Assembly: GCA_903813345.2 (NCBI GenBank)
Contig: CAIIXF020000001.1
Span: 2,480,001-2,544,000, forward strand
Direction of reading: 5' to 3'
Source: Owenia fusiformis
Lineage: Eukaryota > Annelida > Polychaeta > Sabellida > Oweniidae
DNA length: 64,000 nt
The notes beneath the pieces are model-generated. The model ran no database searches and had not been told where the DNA came from. It saw nothing but the letters and a program-made list of their open reading frames with translations. Both the position numbers and the translations under genes were made by a program. Of the stretch, positions 44,767 to 63,444 are shown piece after piece. The number at the start of each line of letters is the position of its first letter. The first letter of the stretch is position 1.

Positions 44767-47700
44767 TTACCATTCAATACAGTAATATGGGTAAGGGCCA
44801 AATAATTGCTCAGGAGATCTTCAGATCAATCTTTTAACATTTCAACACTTCAACAAAACAGAATGAGTAATGTTCTTCTTTTATTGTGTAAATGCAACAA
44901 AGATATGCATGTATTTATTATATAATATAAAAGTATATAAAATATAAAATGTATAAAAAAAATAATATAAAAATATGCACATTTATAAAACTGATTCAAT
45001 ACAAAAGCTTACAATACTGGTCAATTGCTCATATGAATTCCTGAGTTGTTCTGCTGTAGGTCTATCTTTACTTTTCTCAATATATTTAATAGCAGTTGTT
45101 AATATTGCACTGTTCTCGATATAGGCCTAATAGATCATTGGAAATATCACAGAAGACTGGAGAATTCTTCATTCATCTTAAAATGTCAAATACTAGTAGT
45201 ACTGTAGTATAACAGTTCAATATCAGCAGATAACGACTAATTCTAAGCTCATCTCAGTTATCAGAATGTGATCTTCCTCTGCTCTTGATCAACATGGAAG
45301 TTTGCTTACAAAGATGGCGTTTCAATCTCTCTACTCAAATCACTGCCACGATCTACACCACAGCCATTGCCTTATAGATGTACAAACCAGACAAGACACT
45401 ATATTATACATGCCTAGTAGCATCCAAGGCACAGAACATCCTGAAAAATTTTAAAGCATAATTACGACATGTTGAAGGAATCTTTCTTATCCAGTCTTAA
45501 AAATATACTGTAATGTACTTTTAAATTTGGTAAAAAAGTCAAAAGTGTACATCACATATTAACAAAATCAACAATGGCTACTTATAATCTTTAATTTACT
45601 GGTGTAACAGAGAAGCAAACAAACACTGGCATGGATATGAACTCAACTCTGAATGTAAGAGTGATCAGTAATTAATAGCTATTCTACTGGTATAAAATTA
45701 ATTAATATAATTAACCTGTAATTAGCTTATAATAACAGGATGTTTTACAGATGTCTATCAAACAAAAATTTCTCTAATAACTTAACTCCATCAATCAAGA
45801 ACTCTAATATAATGTACAATTACAGTTGAATACTAATGTCTTCATCCTGGGATATATTCTTCAGGTTAATCATGATAGCCTAAAGTGAATTACTTTCCTT
45901 CCATCATATATACAAAAGTCACTCTCTGATCATTTTGAATACATAGTGAGAATAACAATGAGAACATTTTTTTAGAAAATATCTCTCCATGCTTGCTCTC
46001 TAGGGACTATTTGAGTATTATTACAGTAGTTCCTCTTTGAAAGTCATGACAGTGTAATTCCTATTAGAGTGTTATTAAAGCAATTCTTCTTTGATGAGCT
46101 AATAGTATGCCCTGTCATTTTGCATAAAATAGTACAATTGGATTTTTGTGCATATTATTAATTTTATTGAACAGTGACACTTTCCTACATATAACCATTC
46201 TGACAATCATCAAATATGTAGTATGTTGTAATTCAGAGAGGATTACAGGTAGCCCCTTTTCATTTATAAAATCCTATTTCTAGATAATAACCAAGTAAAA
46301 CATCTTACCTGTTTCTTTAACACTTTTGAAGCAACTTATCACTTTGCTGTATCACTTCTCAAACTAATTATGGCATCTTCATGTATCTGTTCATCTTAAT
46401 GACCATGTGATATATCCCATTTCTTCTTCAAATGAGCTAAAACTATACTTTGGGAACTCTTAGAACTTCATTTCAAGATTTCCCAGAAGCGCACATCACA
46501 TATCAACATACTCTGCTATCATGTCCCCCATTCAGCTAGTCACTCTACCTCTTTACTTCTAGAGACACATATCTGATTGGGACAATTTCTCAAAAACACC
46601 TTTCTTGTCCTTTTATGGGTGTTTCAACCGAATAAATCTAAGGCTGAAATAACGAAGCACAGGAGCCGACTCCAAGTACATGTAGATATATGAGGAGGAT
46701 AGACAAAGTAACTTTCTAATTTAAGGAGTTGAGATGAACTATCAGGGCAGAAAGGTAACTCTCAATTTTAACATACTTCACCCCACATAGAAATCTAATG
46801 CACGTTCATGGTTCGATATTAATTGGTCCAATTATTAAAAATTGTAAATTCGGTATCTATTATTCAAATATAAATATCAAAACCAACTGGGTCAATTATC
46901 TGAATGAAATGTTCTAACCAAGATTCAATTTACCAAAATGCATATAGTTATCAAATTACTTGATAACTTCTTATATGTGGTGCACCGAAGTAGTTCAAAC
47001 AGTCTGTTATTTTCCAAAAGTTAACTTCCAATGTTTCTAAGAGGTAATCTATGTCAGACTCACTGGTGTGCTATTTTGGGCATGCAAGAGTGAATAAAAT
47101 TTTAATATGGAATTCCTAATGATTGGAGCGCTCTATCAGACATTCTTAAACACTGGCTGAATTTACAGACTCTGTACACAAGTACACACCTCTGAAATCT
47201 GAGATTATCAAACTAAAGTGACCAGAGAAAATGTTAATGAATGATAAAGTGTACTGAGGTAAAAAATATGTGTACTAGTAGCTTACCAAATATTATCAAA
47301 TTTTGTAGACTATTTCAAGCTGAATCGAGATACCTGACAACCACTCTTAGTAACATGTAGTAATGGAACATCAATAACATATATATATGTCTAGTTATTA
47401 CTCAATATAGAACTTTGAACGATAAATTAGTTCAAGCTCACTTAAAATGTTGAATAAATGAGCACAAGCTATTGGAGCTTGACATTTATGATGTGTAGTG
47501 ATCAAAATCTGTTTATAGTAGCTGTCTTCAAAATCCCAAAGCCCCATTGGCCGGCCATGCCACATGAACTGTTCCTCTATCATTGTCTAACATACCTTTC
47601 TGTTGGTACTATAACCTCACTCAGTTCAATAAATGTTACCCTCAATTCACCATACTACCCCCAGTCTACAACAAGTGATTTTCTAAATTCCCCTCAATTA

Positions 47701-49270
47701 GCCACATAACCCTCACTCTACAACCTAAATTCCCCTCAATTAGCCACACTAACTTCACTCTAAAACCTAAATTCCCCTCAATTAGATTTTGTAAATTTAT
47801 TGCCAACAACTAAATGCTTTATTTCAGAATGAATGTCATCTAGTTACACAAGCAGAACATCTATGTTGTCTGACTACAATCCTGATTTCAGACATGCTAG
47901 AAATACATATTTAGTAACATGGAATATGAAACGAAAGAACACTTAGATATTATACACAATACAAAACTAGACATTTATTCATCTTAATCCATCATCTGTT
48001 TTTCTTTACATATAAGTTAAAATAAAATTACTATACACTACTATGATAAAATGATTTCTCAAGAGGAAAAGGGATGTATGATTAAAATACTTAAAATGTA
48101 CAATTAGGTCAAAGCTATTTTGACTTGACACATATCTCCAAAGTATGTTTTCTGACCTCATCTGGCTTTTATAAATGAATCATGATCCAGTCTATCTTAT
48201 TAACTACAACTACTAAAAATATATACAATAGCAATATATTATGACACGGGATCCATTCAAACTGTCTTTTACTTACTAAACCCATCTATCAGTTGTTGGT
48301 CAGACTTCATCAGTAAGTAGCTCATCATACATTGGTCCTTAGTTACTTTTCTACACATGAAACACTGTATTACAACTAGCTGGTGGTTTTCATGAAGACT
48401 CATTTGCTATTTTAAACATAATGTCAAGGTCATCTTGATGACTAAATATAGTTTTGTCTCTTCAAGAAAGGCCCTATGCCTTGATATCAATAGTTCTTGT
48501 CTTGATAGCAATACTTTGTGTCTCACTCAATAAAGCTATAAACTGTTGGGTCTTAGTCTATTGTGTATATGTGTTTCACTAGTTTTAGAGTCTATCTCTC
48601 ACTTTGTGGTTTAACTAGCTGATAGTGGATTGGTTCTTCATAAAATTTCCTGTTGATTAATAAAGATAACATAACATAATGTAATGTAATAATCAGGTGA
48701 AGCATACAAATTAACATACAATCAAAGAAATAGGCTACAATTCCATTTGCAGCTGATGCTATGTCAGAGCTACAGTTGCATACATGTGATCTGCTTATCT
48801 ATGAAAACAAAACAATTTTATCAACTTGAACTTTAAATTGGTTAAGATGTGAACTGTGTCAACTTTCTGTGTGCAATCTATCTGTTACTACATATTGAAA
48901 TTACAAGTAGCTATCTAATTTATCAGATAATATATAATTTGTCAGCTACTTTCAGAAAAAGGAAGCTGCACTACACGGAATTGCTTGTTGTGATTTGCAT
49001 CTTATAGCTATTAAACTGTGAAAAGCTTAAATCAAGTTTCCACGATCCTATAATATTTCAGACTAGAATCTTACAAGTGTAGCATTCCTACTTAATGTAA
49101 TAATGAGTTGCTTGAGCTGATGTTAACTACTTTCTATCAATTAATCTAAGGATATTTCAATCCAGAAAGTTGATAATGATACGAATTAATGTTATCTTGC
49201 CACAAGCCCTACTCTCTAAACTAAAATGTGTGTTTACCTGGGTAATGTCTCCAAATCTTCATTTCTGATT
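44767..49270. other. Long gene-poor stretch, possibly the hnRNP A/B 3' UTR region
   Basis: Very AT-rich, with no supported coding exon on either strand. Downstream of the hnRNP stop (49271-49273, minus strand) a donor CCCAG|GTAAAC at 49238/49237 indicates a spliced 3' UTR, so part of this region is probably hnRNP UTR or UTR intron. A minisatellite lies at 47655-47785. Confidence 0.4.
47655..47785. repeat. Short tandem repeat, about three copies
   Basis: TAAATTCCCCTCAATTAGCC recurs three times at about 54-bp spacing, with CACTCTACAACC between copies. Non-coding. Confidence 0.7.
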
Positions 49271-53651
<4,381 letters not shown>

Positions 53652-53941
53652 TTTGTCGATCTTTGTCACGCTATTTCTTTAAATCACGTGACCTTCATCG
53701 GATATTTCCGACACATATTCAATCTGTTATAAAATGTATATTCGGATAAATTATTTAAATTGGATCATTTAAATCGGTTTATATCTATCAAATAATTAAT
53801 ATTTTTATATTTAAGGAGCATAAATCGCCAAATAAAAGAAAAACTTTGATCACGGAAATTCACGACCTCATTCCCGCGCACATTTTGTGAAAAAAGCCCG
53901 GATATTTACAAAATCGTGAGCAAATCGCTGTGCTAAATCAG
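53652..53941. promoter_or_regulatory. Probable bidirectional promoter of hnRNP A/B and HP1
   Basis: The hnRNP ATG is at 53651 (minus strand). HP1 needs an upstream untranslated exon because an acceptor (TTTTTGTAG) precedes its ATG by five bases. The nearest good plus-strand donor in this interval is AAATCAG|GTTTGT at 53941/53942. The interval holds CACGTGACC and TCCCGCGCAC, a local rise in CpG. The shared promoter is inferred from arrangement and from the vertebrate pairs; no transcription start is visible. Confidence 0.5.
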
Positions 53942-54354
53942 GTTTGTACACTTATTTTGCAAATAAAAGAATAATTGATGATGACTTTTCTTCTGCCCGA
54001 GGAACCCAATATTATCAATTTGCAATTTGATGTAAAGCTTCTGTTTTTCAATACAATTTATAAGCAAGGCAAAGAGCAATTTTTTAAAACAAAGCCGGTC
54101 TGAATTCACATGTTTTGAACTTCATTATTCAAAAACAAATTCAATGTTGATAAAATCACCGATAGATGTAAGAAACATGTCGAGAAACATATCATCATCA
54201 TTAGGACGTAGTGGTCTAGCCGTTGATATCGTCCTCTTCATTACTAAGGCACCTCGCTTCTCAATTTTGAGATTTTTTAACAAGACCAAAAAATAGATCT
54301 ATTTTTATCGAGTGAGCTTATAAGCTTAGTCTTACTACAAGATCCTGTGTTACT

Positions 54355-54850
54355 CTAGAGGATATAGGGGTAATCTCGGACACGGGGCATTGTCGGACGA
54401 TCTTCAATAATTCTTTGTTTTATATGGTTTCTTTATTGAAACTTTGTATTAGGGCGAAGGGGTGTAATGTCGACGTGTGGGGTAATGTCGACATAATGGA
54501 CGGGGTAACTTCGACACTTACGTATTAGAAGTAGAATTTCCGTTTTCCGCCATGTTTGATTTCTGGAAAAATTAAAATCTCGCGAGATCTCGATCCATGC
54601 GAGAAAAAAAACATGGCTTCCCCCTAGATCGGAAATTAGAGCAAATAAACAACAAGGTGTCGAAGTTACCCCACATGTCGAAGTTACCCCAAAACGGTGT
54701 CGACGGTACACCCCTTCGCCCTAGACACATCATATTATAAATTTGGTGCTATATATTGTAAAAATTCTAACTTTGTCCCAGATTTTCACCTGATACCAAG
54801 GGTTTGTCCGGGAATGCCCCGTGGCCGAGAATGCCCCTATCTCCTCTACC
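54355..54850. mobile_element. MITE with about 48-bp inverted ends, interrupted by a second element
   Basis: Left TATAGGGGTAATCTCGGACA with CGGGGCATTGTCGGAC pairs with right GTCCGGGAATGCCCCGTGG and CCGAGAATGCCCCTATCTCC. A related right half lies at 11930-12005. The central part (54450-54723) is a separate inverted-repeat element. Lies between the putative HP1 exon 1 and exon 2. Confidence 0.65.
54450..54723. mobile_element. Inner MITE nested in the 54355-54850 element
   Basis: Ends TAGGGCGAAGGGGTGTA and TACACCCCTTCGCCCTA are perfectly inverted. Just inside lie repeated GGGGTAATGTCGAC / GTCGAAGTTACCCC boxes in both orientations. The related sequence near 11.9 kb appears to lack this block, which supports insertion after the outer element. 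No coding capacity. Confidence 0.7.
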
Positions 54851-55713
54851 GAGCTGACAGCTCTGGGAAATTGGATGTATGTGTACTTGAAAAGAATAAA
54901 TCAAGCCCATTTTGACCAAACGCTGTGCTGAGTAGCGTTTATAATACGCTATATATTTGAATCAATACATAATTTATTTGTTGTTACCTTATTCTGTTCC
55001 TTCAACAGTCTGTTGTTGTAGTAAATCAATGTTCTATTATACAACAGAACTTTTGAATTTAGATTCCAGGCAATTTAGGTCTCACGAGATCTCGTGACTT
55101 TCGAAAGTAAAAATTTGCTACAAAATAACTCGCGTTAGCTAAATATGATATAGTCACGTGATCTTTCAGCGGTAATACCCATGCGCATAAAAAGTACAAT
55201 GCGCATGTGCACGTATGCGTAAAAAGTTAAAAAATGGTGCGCTCCAGATCTGGAATTTCTCCACTTTAACTGCAATTACACAACAAGTAGGACTTATTGT
55301 CACCACGCGTCATGAAAAGGGCAAGTTACATTCAGTTATCTTCTTAAATACCGTTTCTTATTCCAGCGCGCCTGCTGGAAGTTGGAGAAAACCGCTTCAC
55401 AAGACGGTATATTTTAACGGTTCGTCAGCTGGCTTTTGAGCCAGCTGTGTTCAGTAAGCTTAGTCCTAAGCTTACTATCTGTTTTCTCAAGTTAGTTCAC
55501 AACCTTCTCAGGCACAGGGTCAGGAACAGAAAGATCTCAGGGGTTTCATTAGCAGCAGGCGATTTTCAATGGTTTAATCTCTTGCATTAGGTTTACTGTG
55601 GGGCTGGTTTTACTGTGTCTATCTTTTCAGAAATCAGATTGATTTTCTTAGATTTTGTATTTGGATGACCAGTGGCCAAATTTGCCACATTTAGTTTAAC
55701 AAGTTAAACCTAG
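54851..55713. other. Sequence upstream of HP1, with NRF1-like site near 55200
   Basis: Contains ATGCGCAT and GCGCATGTGCACGTATGCG (55191-55219), which resemble NRF1 sites, and a short palindrome near 55425-55450 (CAGCTGGCTTTTGAGCCAGCTG). Could be an alternative promoter of HP1. A small open frame at 55215-55439 shows no family resemblance and was not called. Confidence 0.35.
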
Positions 55714-56474
55714 TTAAGGTGCTATGGAAGTTAACAGGAAATGACAAAACAGGAAGTGACAATTTTTTTGCATTTTTAGACATTTTTTGAACAAAGATAA
55801 CAGAGTTCTGTTTTGACCTCCAGTCAATTCAACTAGTTCCAAATATCATTTACAGGTCCAGGATCACAATGTGCAGGGTTAGAATGACCCTAAACATGAT
55901 GAAATAACCTTTTTAGCCCTTTGAAAGTGTGACTGAAAAAAAGCTAAAAGTAGGAGCTAGGGAATGTCACTAAACAGAATCTTTTGAATTTTTCAGAAAA
56001 TGTGCCCAATATAATGCTCTAACTGATACAATCTTTGAAGTTTTAGAAAATTGTCTTAAACAAAAATGGCAGTCATAAAAAGGAAAATAAATCGCTTTTC
56101 AAATCAGTTTTTTCATTTTTTTCTTTTTCCATGAATGACATCAAATTTTCAAAGATTGTATCATTTAGAGCAATATATTGGGCACATTTTCTGAAAAATT
56201 CAAAAGATTCTGTTCAGTGACCTTTCCTACCCTCCTACTTTTAGCTATTTTTCAGTCACATTTTCATAGGGCTGAAAAGGTTATTTCATCATGTTTAGGG
56301 TCATTCTGACCATGAACATTGTAATCCTGGACCTGTAAATGGTATTTGGAACTAGTTGAATTGACTGGAGGTCAAAACAGAACTCTGTTATCTTTGTTCA
56401 AAAAATGTCTAAAAATGCAAAAAAATTGTCACTTCCTGTTTTGTCATTTCCTGTTAACTTCCATAGCACCTTAA
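55714..56474. mobile_element. Foldback element: 761-bp near-perfect palindrome with TTAA ends
   Basis: From TTAAGGTGCTATGGAAGTTA (55714) to TAACTTCCATAGCACCTTAA (56474) the two halves are mirror images. About the outer 125 bp are identical, and the rest (to about 56040 and 56148) has scattered mismatches. The inner part weakly continues to a small loop near 56095. TTAA at both edges suggests a TTAA-targeting superfamily (piggyBac or Kolobok type). No protein-coding content. Confidence 0.9.
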
Positions 56475-56922
56475 TTCAGGATTTTTTTGACGGGTGAAAA
56501 AATTACTTTCCCGTCGTTGATGGGTGAAAATTTTGGTCACCTGTCAAATTTGACAGGTGTTGAATTTCTATTATTTTGAGCACTGCACTTACTAATAATA
56601 TAAATGTAACTTAATATGAAAATAAAATAAAATATCAATGATGCATCACATGACAGTCATATTACTCAAAATTACTGGATGAAATATGGGGTGAAATTTT
56701 TTTCAAAATGTTTCTATGGTACATATAAAGTGGGTAGGGTGCTGAGAGTCCAATGCTTTCAAAAAATTTATAATAAATATCTATATTTTAGAATTTGTTA
56801 TCTATTTCCTAAGTCTCGACTCTTTTTGAGCTTCCAGCCCTGTACATGTATGTGGTTAATCCTTACTTGTGACCTGAACGTATTTTTTTTACTATAACCA
56901 ATCACAATTTTTTGTAGGCATT

Positions 56923-58590
<1,668 letters not shown>

Positions 58591-59285
58591 CAGTGAACAA
58601 CAAATATGAGGAACATTATGTAGATATTATCAGACTGAGGAGTAAGTGGGACAAAAAGCCATCTTTGAAAAACTGTGGTATATGTGTAAAAACTACCACC
58701 AATATTTACACTACAGTATTCAATCTACACTGTGATGCTGTCTCTTATTTGTAAACATCAGTGACTATTCCTCAGTTTTCTTTCATGGTTTCTATGCTGG
58801 CTTTTTGAGTTAGGATAGGAGAGATTACAGTGTATTGTACGTACAGTGTCGTGAAAATATGTGGATATAGTCAAAACAAAAAAAACGGTGAATGAAAATT
58901 CCTGGCTATTTTGAACTTGATGTAACTTGTTAAAAATTTTAAAATGTAAAGTAATTTTCTGGTCATTTCTGTACTTCAACATTGTTTTTATTTTTGTAGA
59001 CTGTAAGTACTTAGTGTGTGTTGTAACGAGATTCAAGACCTATCCAAATACCGCTTCACTTTTACATTACATACATTGGAGTATCCCTGGCCCCTGAGCA
59101 GTTTTTCTTGATCTCAATTTCATTTTGATTTTCTTGAACAACTACTGTTTTTGTAAATACCCGTGGAATCATATATTCTGTATTTGTATAGGTCAATCCG
59201 TTAACATTGTGTAGATAGTTGATCTTGTAATCCTTTGTGTCTAATCATGTACAAATTAAAGTTTATTTCTGTTTTATCATTCCAA
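58591..59285 (+). other. HP1 3' UTR
   Basis: AT-rich sequence to an AATTAAA at about 59254-59260 followed by T-rich sequence, a plausible poly(A) site. A later AATAAA near 59681 is an alternative. Confidence 0.45.
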
Positions 59286-60519
59286 CTGTAACTAACATCA
59301 TATGTTCAAAGTTGACTATGTGCTAGAAAATATCAGGATTTCATACCAACCTAAATATTTAAACAAATTTAAAATGAAACTAGAAATTCACCCTAAAATG
59401 CAACCTGAAACATATGAAGGTCCATCATAATATTCCGAAATAAGAAGGTTGCATTTTTGGAGTCACCTTGTACTATAAATGCAACAAAATCAACTAATCA
59501 TGTAGTTTTTAAAAAAAATTTCCCATACCAATATTGAATATTATGATGATCTAAAAATAAGCAAGAGGTTAATCTTATGTTTGTATTTATATGGCATCAT
59601 TTTCAATAATCACATGGTTTTCCTATAAAATTGTATTTCTAGTTCTACACATTCTGATTTATTTTAGTTTGGTTCAGTCAATAAAAAGTACATGTATTTT
59701 ATAATGAAGTGTTTTCCTTTTTTGTATGTATGTTAAACACTAACAACCTGATCTAGCGTGGCTCAGTCACCCACTCATATGAGCATATGTATCCATCTGT
59801 TATATAAATCCACCATTTGAGCCCACAGAGACTGCAGGTTTGGGTAGACCAAGAGTGAAATCAAAAAGTATTGAATGAAGGTTTTTGAGGGTTGAGTGTT
59901 ATCAGAACTATGGAGGTTTTATATTAAAAGGCCTGTTAAGTGCAATATGTGGCTCAATTTAGGATTTCCCGCCCCATGTAAAGAATAACAAATGATAAGC
60001 TCATGTTGTGTTGAGTCTATATACTGTATTTGTTTTAATTTTTGGGCCTATTGGCATATATTTAATTTGGTACTTAAAAGGCGTGGTCTTGGTATCTTTC
60101 CTATAACTGGAAATGCACCACACGAAAAACATGTCAAATTCTCGGGATTTTGGCGACTATTTAATTTGGCCAAATTAGAGACAAATACAGAATGGAATTT
60201 TCACATGCAAAAAATATGCAGGACATTCACAGTTCACAGAATCTGGAAAGGTAATTGAATCTGTGGAGGGCTTGAGGCTCAAAGATGTTTCAGTTATATT
60301 GGCTTGCATACTGGAGGAATTTGAAAAAAGGGTAAACGGTGATTCATAACTAGAAAACAGCAATTCCACAGAGTAGCAAATCCCAACGAGCACTGTATTA
60401 ATCATGAATCTGTACAGTCACAATGTGTTATTTACTCCTCCCTTCAATAAATAGTTGAGGTCATTGTTGTATCATGTAACCATACTTTCATGATACATGT
60501 AACTCTAAGTAATGACGAA
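59286..60519. other. Intergenic, no gene seen
   Basis: AT-rich. Open frames on both strands near 59992-60405 show no family resemblance. Confidence 0.45.
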
Positions 60520-61145
60520 TTCTTGCTCCAGGCAGCCATTTTGAATTTTCTTAGGCAAAAATCAGAAAAACAATAGGCCTACTACCTTAATTGTGATCTT
60601 CTCTGAAATTCCTTCAATTTGAGTATAATATAGCCATACTTTTAAGAAATCAGAAAATAATTGCGAAATCCCACATTAGGTGGCCATTTTGAATTTTACG
60701 AGGCCCGAATCAAAAAACGATACAATATTTGCAACCTACTCTAAATTGCCTTTCATTTGAGTATAATAAAGCTATAGTTCAAAAACATCTCAAAATTAAT
60801 GCAAATTCCTGTTCTCCCATTCACGGCCTCTGGGGATCAGGGTGAAAAACACGGAATATATGTAAAATAGACAGATGTTGTGAATAAAATACCAAATTTT
60901 CAAATAATGATATTTATTATTTTTGTTAAGCCTAAAATGTAAAACATAAGATTTTGCAACAAATTCACGCCATTTTTAAACAGTCGGCAATCTTGAAAAA
61001 AAATTTCAGTAAAACTATTCACCAACATACATCTTTCGACCAAATATGAAGAAAATCTGTCAACTAGTATTCGAGTTATCTTCCGGACAGAAGGACGGAC
61101 GGATTCACTATATCCCTATTGAACTTCGTTCGTTGGGATAATAAG
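60520..61145 (+). repeat. Dispersed repeat with two core units and a GGACGGACGG tail
   Basis: Two imperfect units of about 150 bp (GCCATTTTGAATTTT..., TTGAGTATAATA, AAGCTATAGTTC / TAGCCATACTTTT). Then ATTCGAGTTATCTTCCGGAC, GGACGGACGGATTCACTATA and TTGAACTTCGTTCGTTGGGA. The tail matches 5300-5375. Confidence 0.55.
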
Positions 61146-61324
61146 GGGGATAAGAGAGGACTGAAACCCACCCATTTTATGGATCAGAGTGCGACAATAT
61201 TGAAAAGCAGCATTTATGAATGGCCTGCCAATTTTCTTTGCCACCCCAAATTAAAAATCCGAAGATGCCCATAACAGGTGACCGCTACAATGAACATAAA
61301 GTCAATCTAATCAGGACTTCATCT

Positions 61325-62290
61325 CAATATCATCACCAAAAATGGTGACATATTTCTTGTGGATGGTGGTTGGTGTTCAGCAGTAACAAATGGGAGGTCG
61401 TGACATTTTGTGTGTTAATGCTTTGTTTTATTTTGACATCTTGATGTATCACAATGTATTGTAACAAATATAAGGAGTTTTAGTGCTAAAGTAAACATTG
61501 CCGTCATAAAATTAACTGCTGAAAATCTTGACTCATTTCATCTGTTGGCATTCAATAGATGGCGAGGAATTCAGTGGGTATAACTCTATAATTATTGTGA
61601 CATTTGCTATGGTCTCCATTTTTGTGACAGCGATAGATGGTTGGTGGTTGGCAATCAGGTGTCTGTAACAATTTCTTAACAACTTCCAATTTTTTTTCAA
61701 AATCATCTACAAGTTTTCAGCAGTTCAAATCTGACCCTAGAATTAAGACCTTTCAAAGTAAAAAAAATTCTAAAAAGGTCTTTTTTCAACTTGCTTCAAA
61801 TTGAGGATTTTTTTTCAAAATCATCTTCAAGTTTTCAGAAGTTCAACTCTGACTCTAGAATTAAGATTTGACCTTCAATTACTTTTTCGAGGTCAAAAAG
61901 GTTAAAAAAGGCTTTTTTTCAACTTGCATAAAATTGACCAATTATTTTTTTTCAAAATCATCTTCAAGTTCTCAAAAGGTCAAAAAAGATTTTGATCTTC
62001 TCAAGGTCTAAGATTTGACCTTCGATGACCTTTTCAAGTTTTAATATTTATTAGTATTTAACAGTTTAAACACAAACAAATGATAGAACCCACTAGAAAA
62101 ATAGTTAACTGTTATCTACACAAGCCATTTGCAAAGTGAATGAGGCATTGACATGCAAAATGTCACACTACCTACCATTTGTTACAGACACTAAACACTG
62201 AATGCAGAATGCCAACCACCAGATGCCACCCCAAAATAAGTTGAAGACCATAACTAACTTCCGATAGTAAAAATGACACCAAAAATTATT
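61325..62290. repeat. Cluster of copies of the intron 10 repeat family, in both orientations
   Basis: A short plus-strand copy (about 61325-61430; ATCACCAAAAATGGTGACAT to GACATTTTGTGTGTTAATGC). A longer plus-strand 5' part with degenerate core units follows (about 61598-62040; ATCATCTACAAGTTTTCAGC, GACCTTCAAT, AGGTCAAAAAGG). Then a short minus-strand copy (about 62148-62290; CATGCAAAATGTCAC to AAAATGACACCAAAAATTAT). Confidence 0.65.
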
Positions 62291-62989
62291 TTATTCAAAG
62301 TAAATTATTTTATTACCCATTTCACTGTATCACAATAAACACACTAAACAATAATAAAAATTAGATAGAATATATACCTCTTTATTCAACATATTCAATA
62401 TTCGCCACTTTTAAAATATAAAGAGTAAAGGAATGTATTATGCATATTTTAATAAAATATCACATTATTATATCAGCATACACGATAACATTATACCTCA
62501 TATTCTTACTCAATTTTTCACATCCCTTATGTTTAGTAGGTGAATACTGTAAAAGTAGGAGTGCAAACATTTTTTTTTGAAAAGTTACATCTTAAAGACT
62601 TGCTTTTTCAACTAGTGTTAAGGAAACAAAAAGTAAATAATAGGAGGAGGACCTTTTTTAAGCTTAAGTTCTATCCTTTCCTAATAAGGCCAAGCATATT
62701 TTTATTCAATAAATGTTTAGTTACACTTAGACCCACAACAGAAGATTTAATCATTTAAAATAAAATCTGGATGTTCTCAGTTCTAGTATAGCTATTAAAT
62801 TACCCTTCCTCTAGTTATCTAGCTATCTAGATCATATGCTATGTATGAAAACTACTGAGTTACTCCCTGCTGAAGGACAAGGGCACAGCCGATGCTTCCA
62901 CTCTGTTGTGTGTCTAAGTGGTTATGGGACATGAACACTAATAATAAATACATTTACATGAATAATCACTTCCCTAGACCAACACATAC
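62291..62989. other. Intergenic, no feature seen
   Basis: AT-rich; no repeats or coding signal supported. Confidence 0.45.
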
Positions 62990-63115
62990 AGTAAAACCTG
63001 TATATACAAACATCTCTCTGATCTGAATACCTCTCAATGTAAGATATTTTCTCTGATTGACTTAAATGTTTATAAAGCCTTGAAATGTGAACATCAAATA
63101 ATCTGAACACTTTTG
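62990..63115 (+). repeat. Copy of the 'CTGAACAC' dispersed repeat
   Basis: AGTAAAACCTGTATATACAA, ATCTGAATACCTCTCAATGT and ATCTGAACACTTTTGGCC match the head of the repeat at 39605. Confidence 0.6.
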
Positions 63116-63444
63116 GCCAGTCTCAGAGCCTTTGAAGATGCAATATTGAGATATTCCCTATTTATACAAAAAAAAACTGGATTTTAGTTTGCTCATTTAA
63201 GTGGACTATTTTTCAATGGATTTGAATCTGAGCTTTGCTATTTCAAGTACATGTACAAGCGCTTTGAATGAGTTAAATAGTCATCATAACACCAGGAAAA
63301 AGTTTGCAATTTTTTCAGTTAATAAATACTTCAACCCATAAAAATGATTGAGTAATGTACACAAGTCTTTTTTTACAAAACAAAGTCTGTGAGTTACGTA
63401 AAGAGACTTTATGGATGCCATGTATTTGAACTCCTTTAGGACCT
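63116..63444. other. Non-coding, probably 3' UTR of the right-edge gene
   Basis: AT-rich sequence downstream (minus strand) of the stop at 63445. No other feature seen. Confidence 0.35.

Noticed and set aside
44767-49200. A hidden gene between Nup155 and hnRNP A/B
   Set aside because: No frame in either strand shows coding-like sequence or paired splice signals; best left as UTR/intergenic.
54205-54275. tRNA-Glu-like stretch (GTAGTGGTCTAGCCGTTGATA followed by CTCTTC)
   Set aside because: The A-box-like half looks right but the T-arm and B-box are too poor and the cloverleaf does not close; at most a tRNA-derived fragment.
59992-60405. Small open frames on both strands
   Set aside because: Short, no family resemblance, overlapping each other, no exon context.
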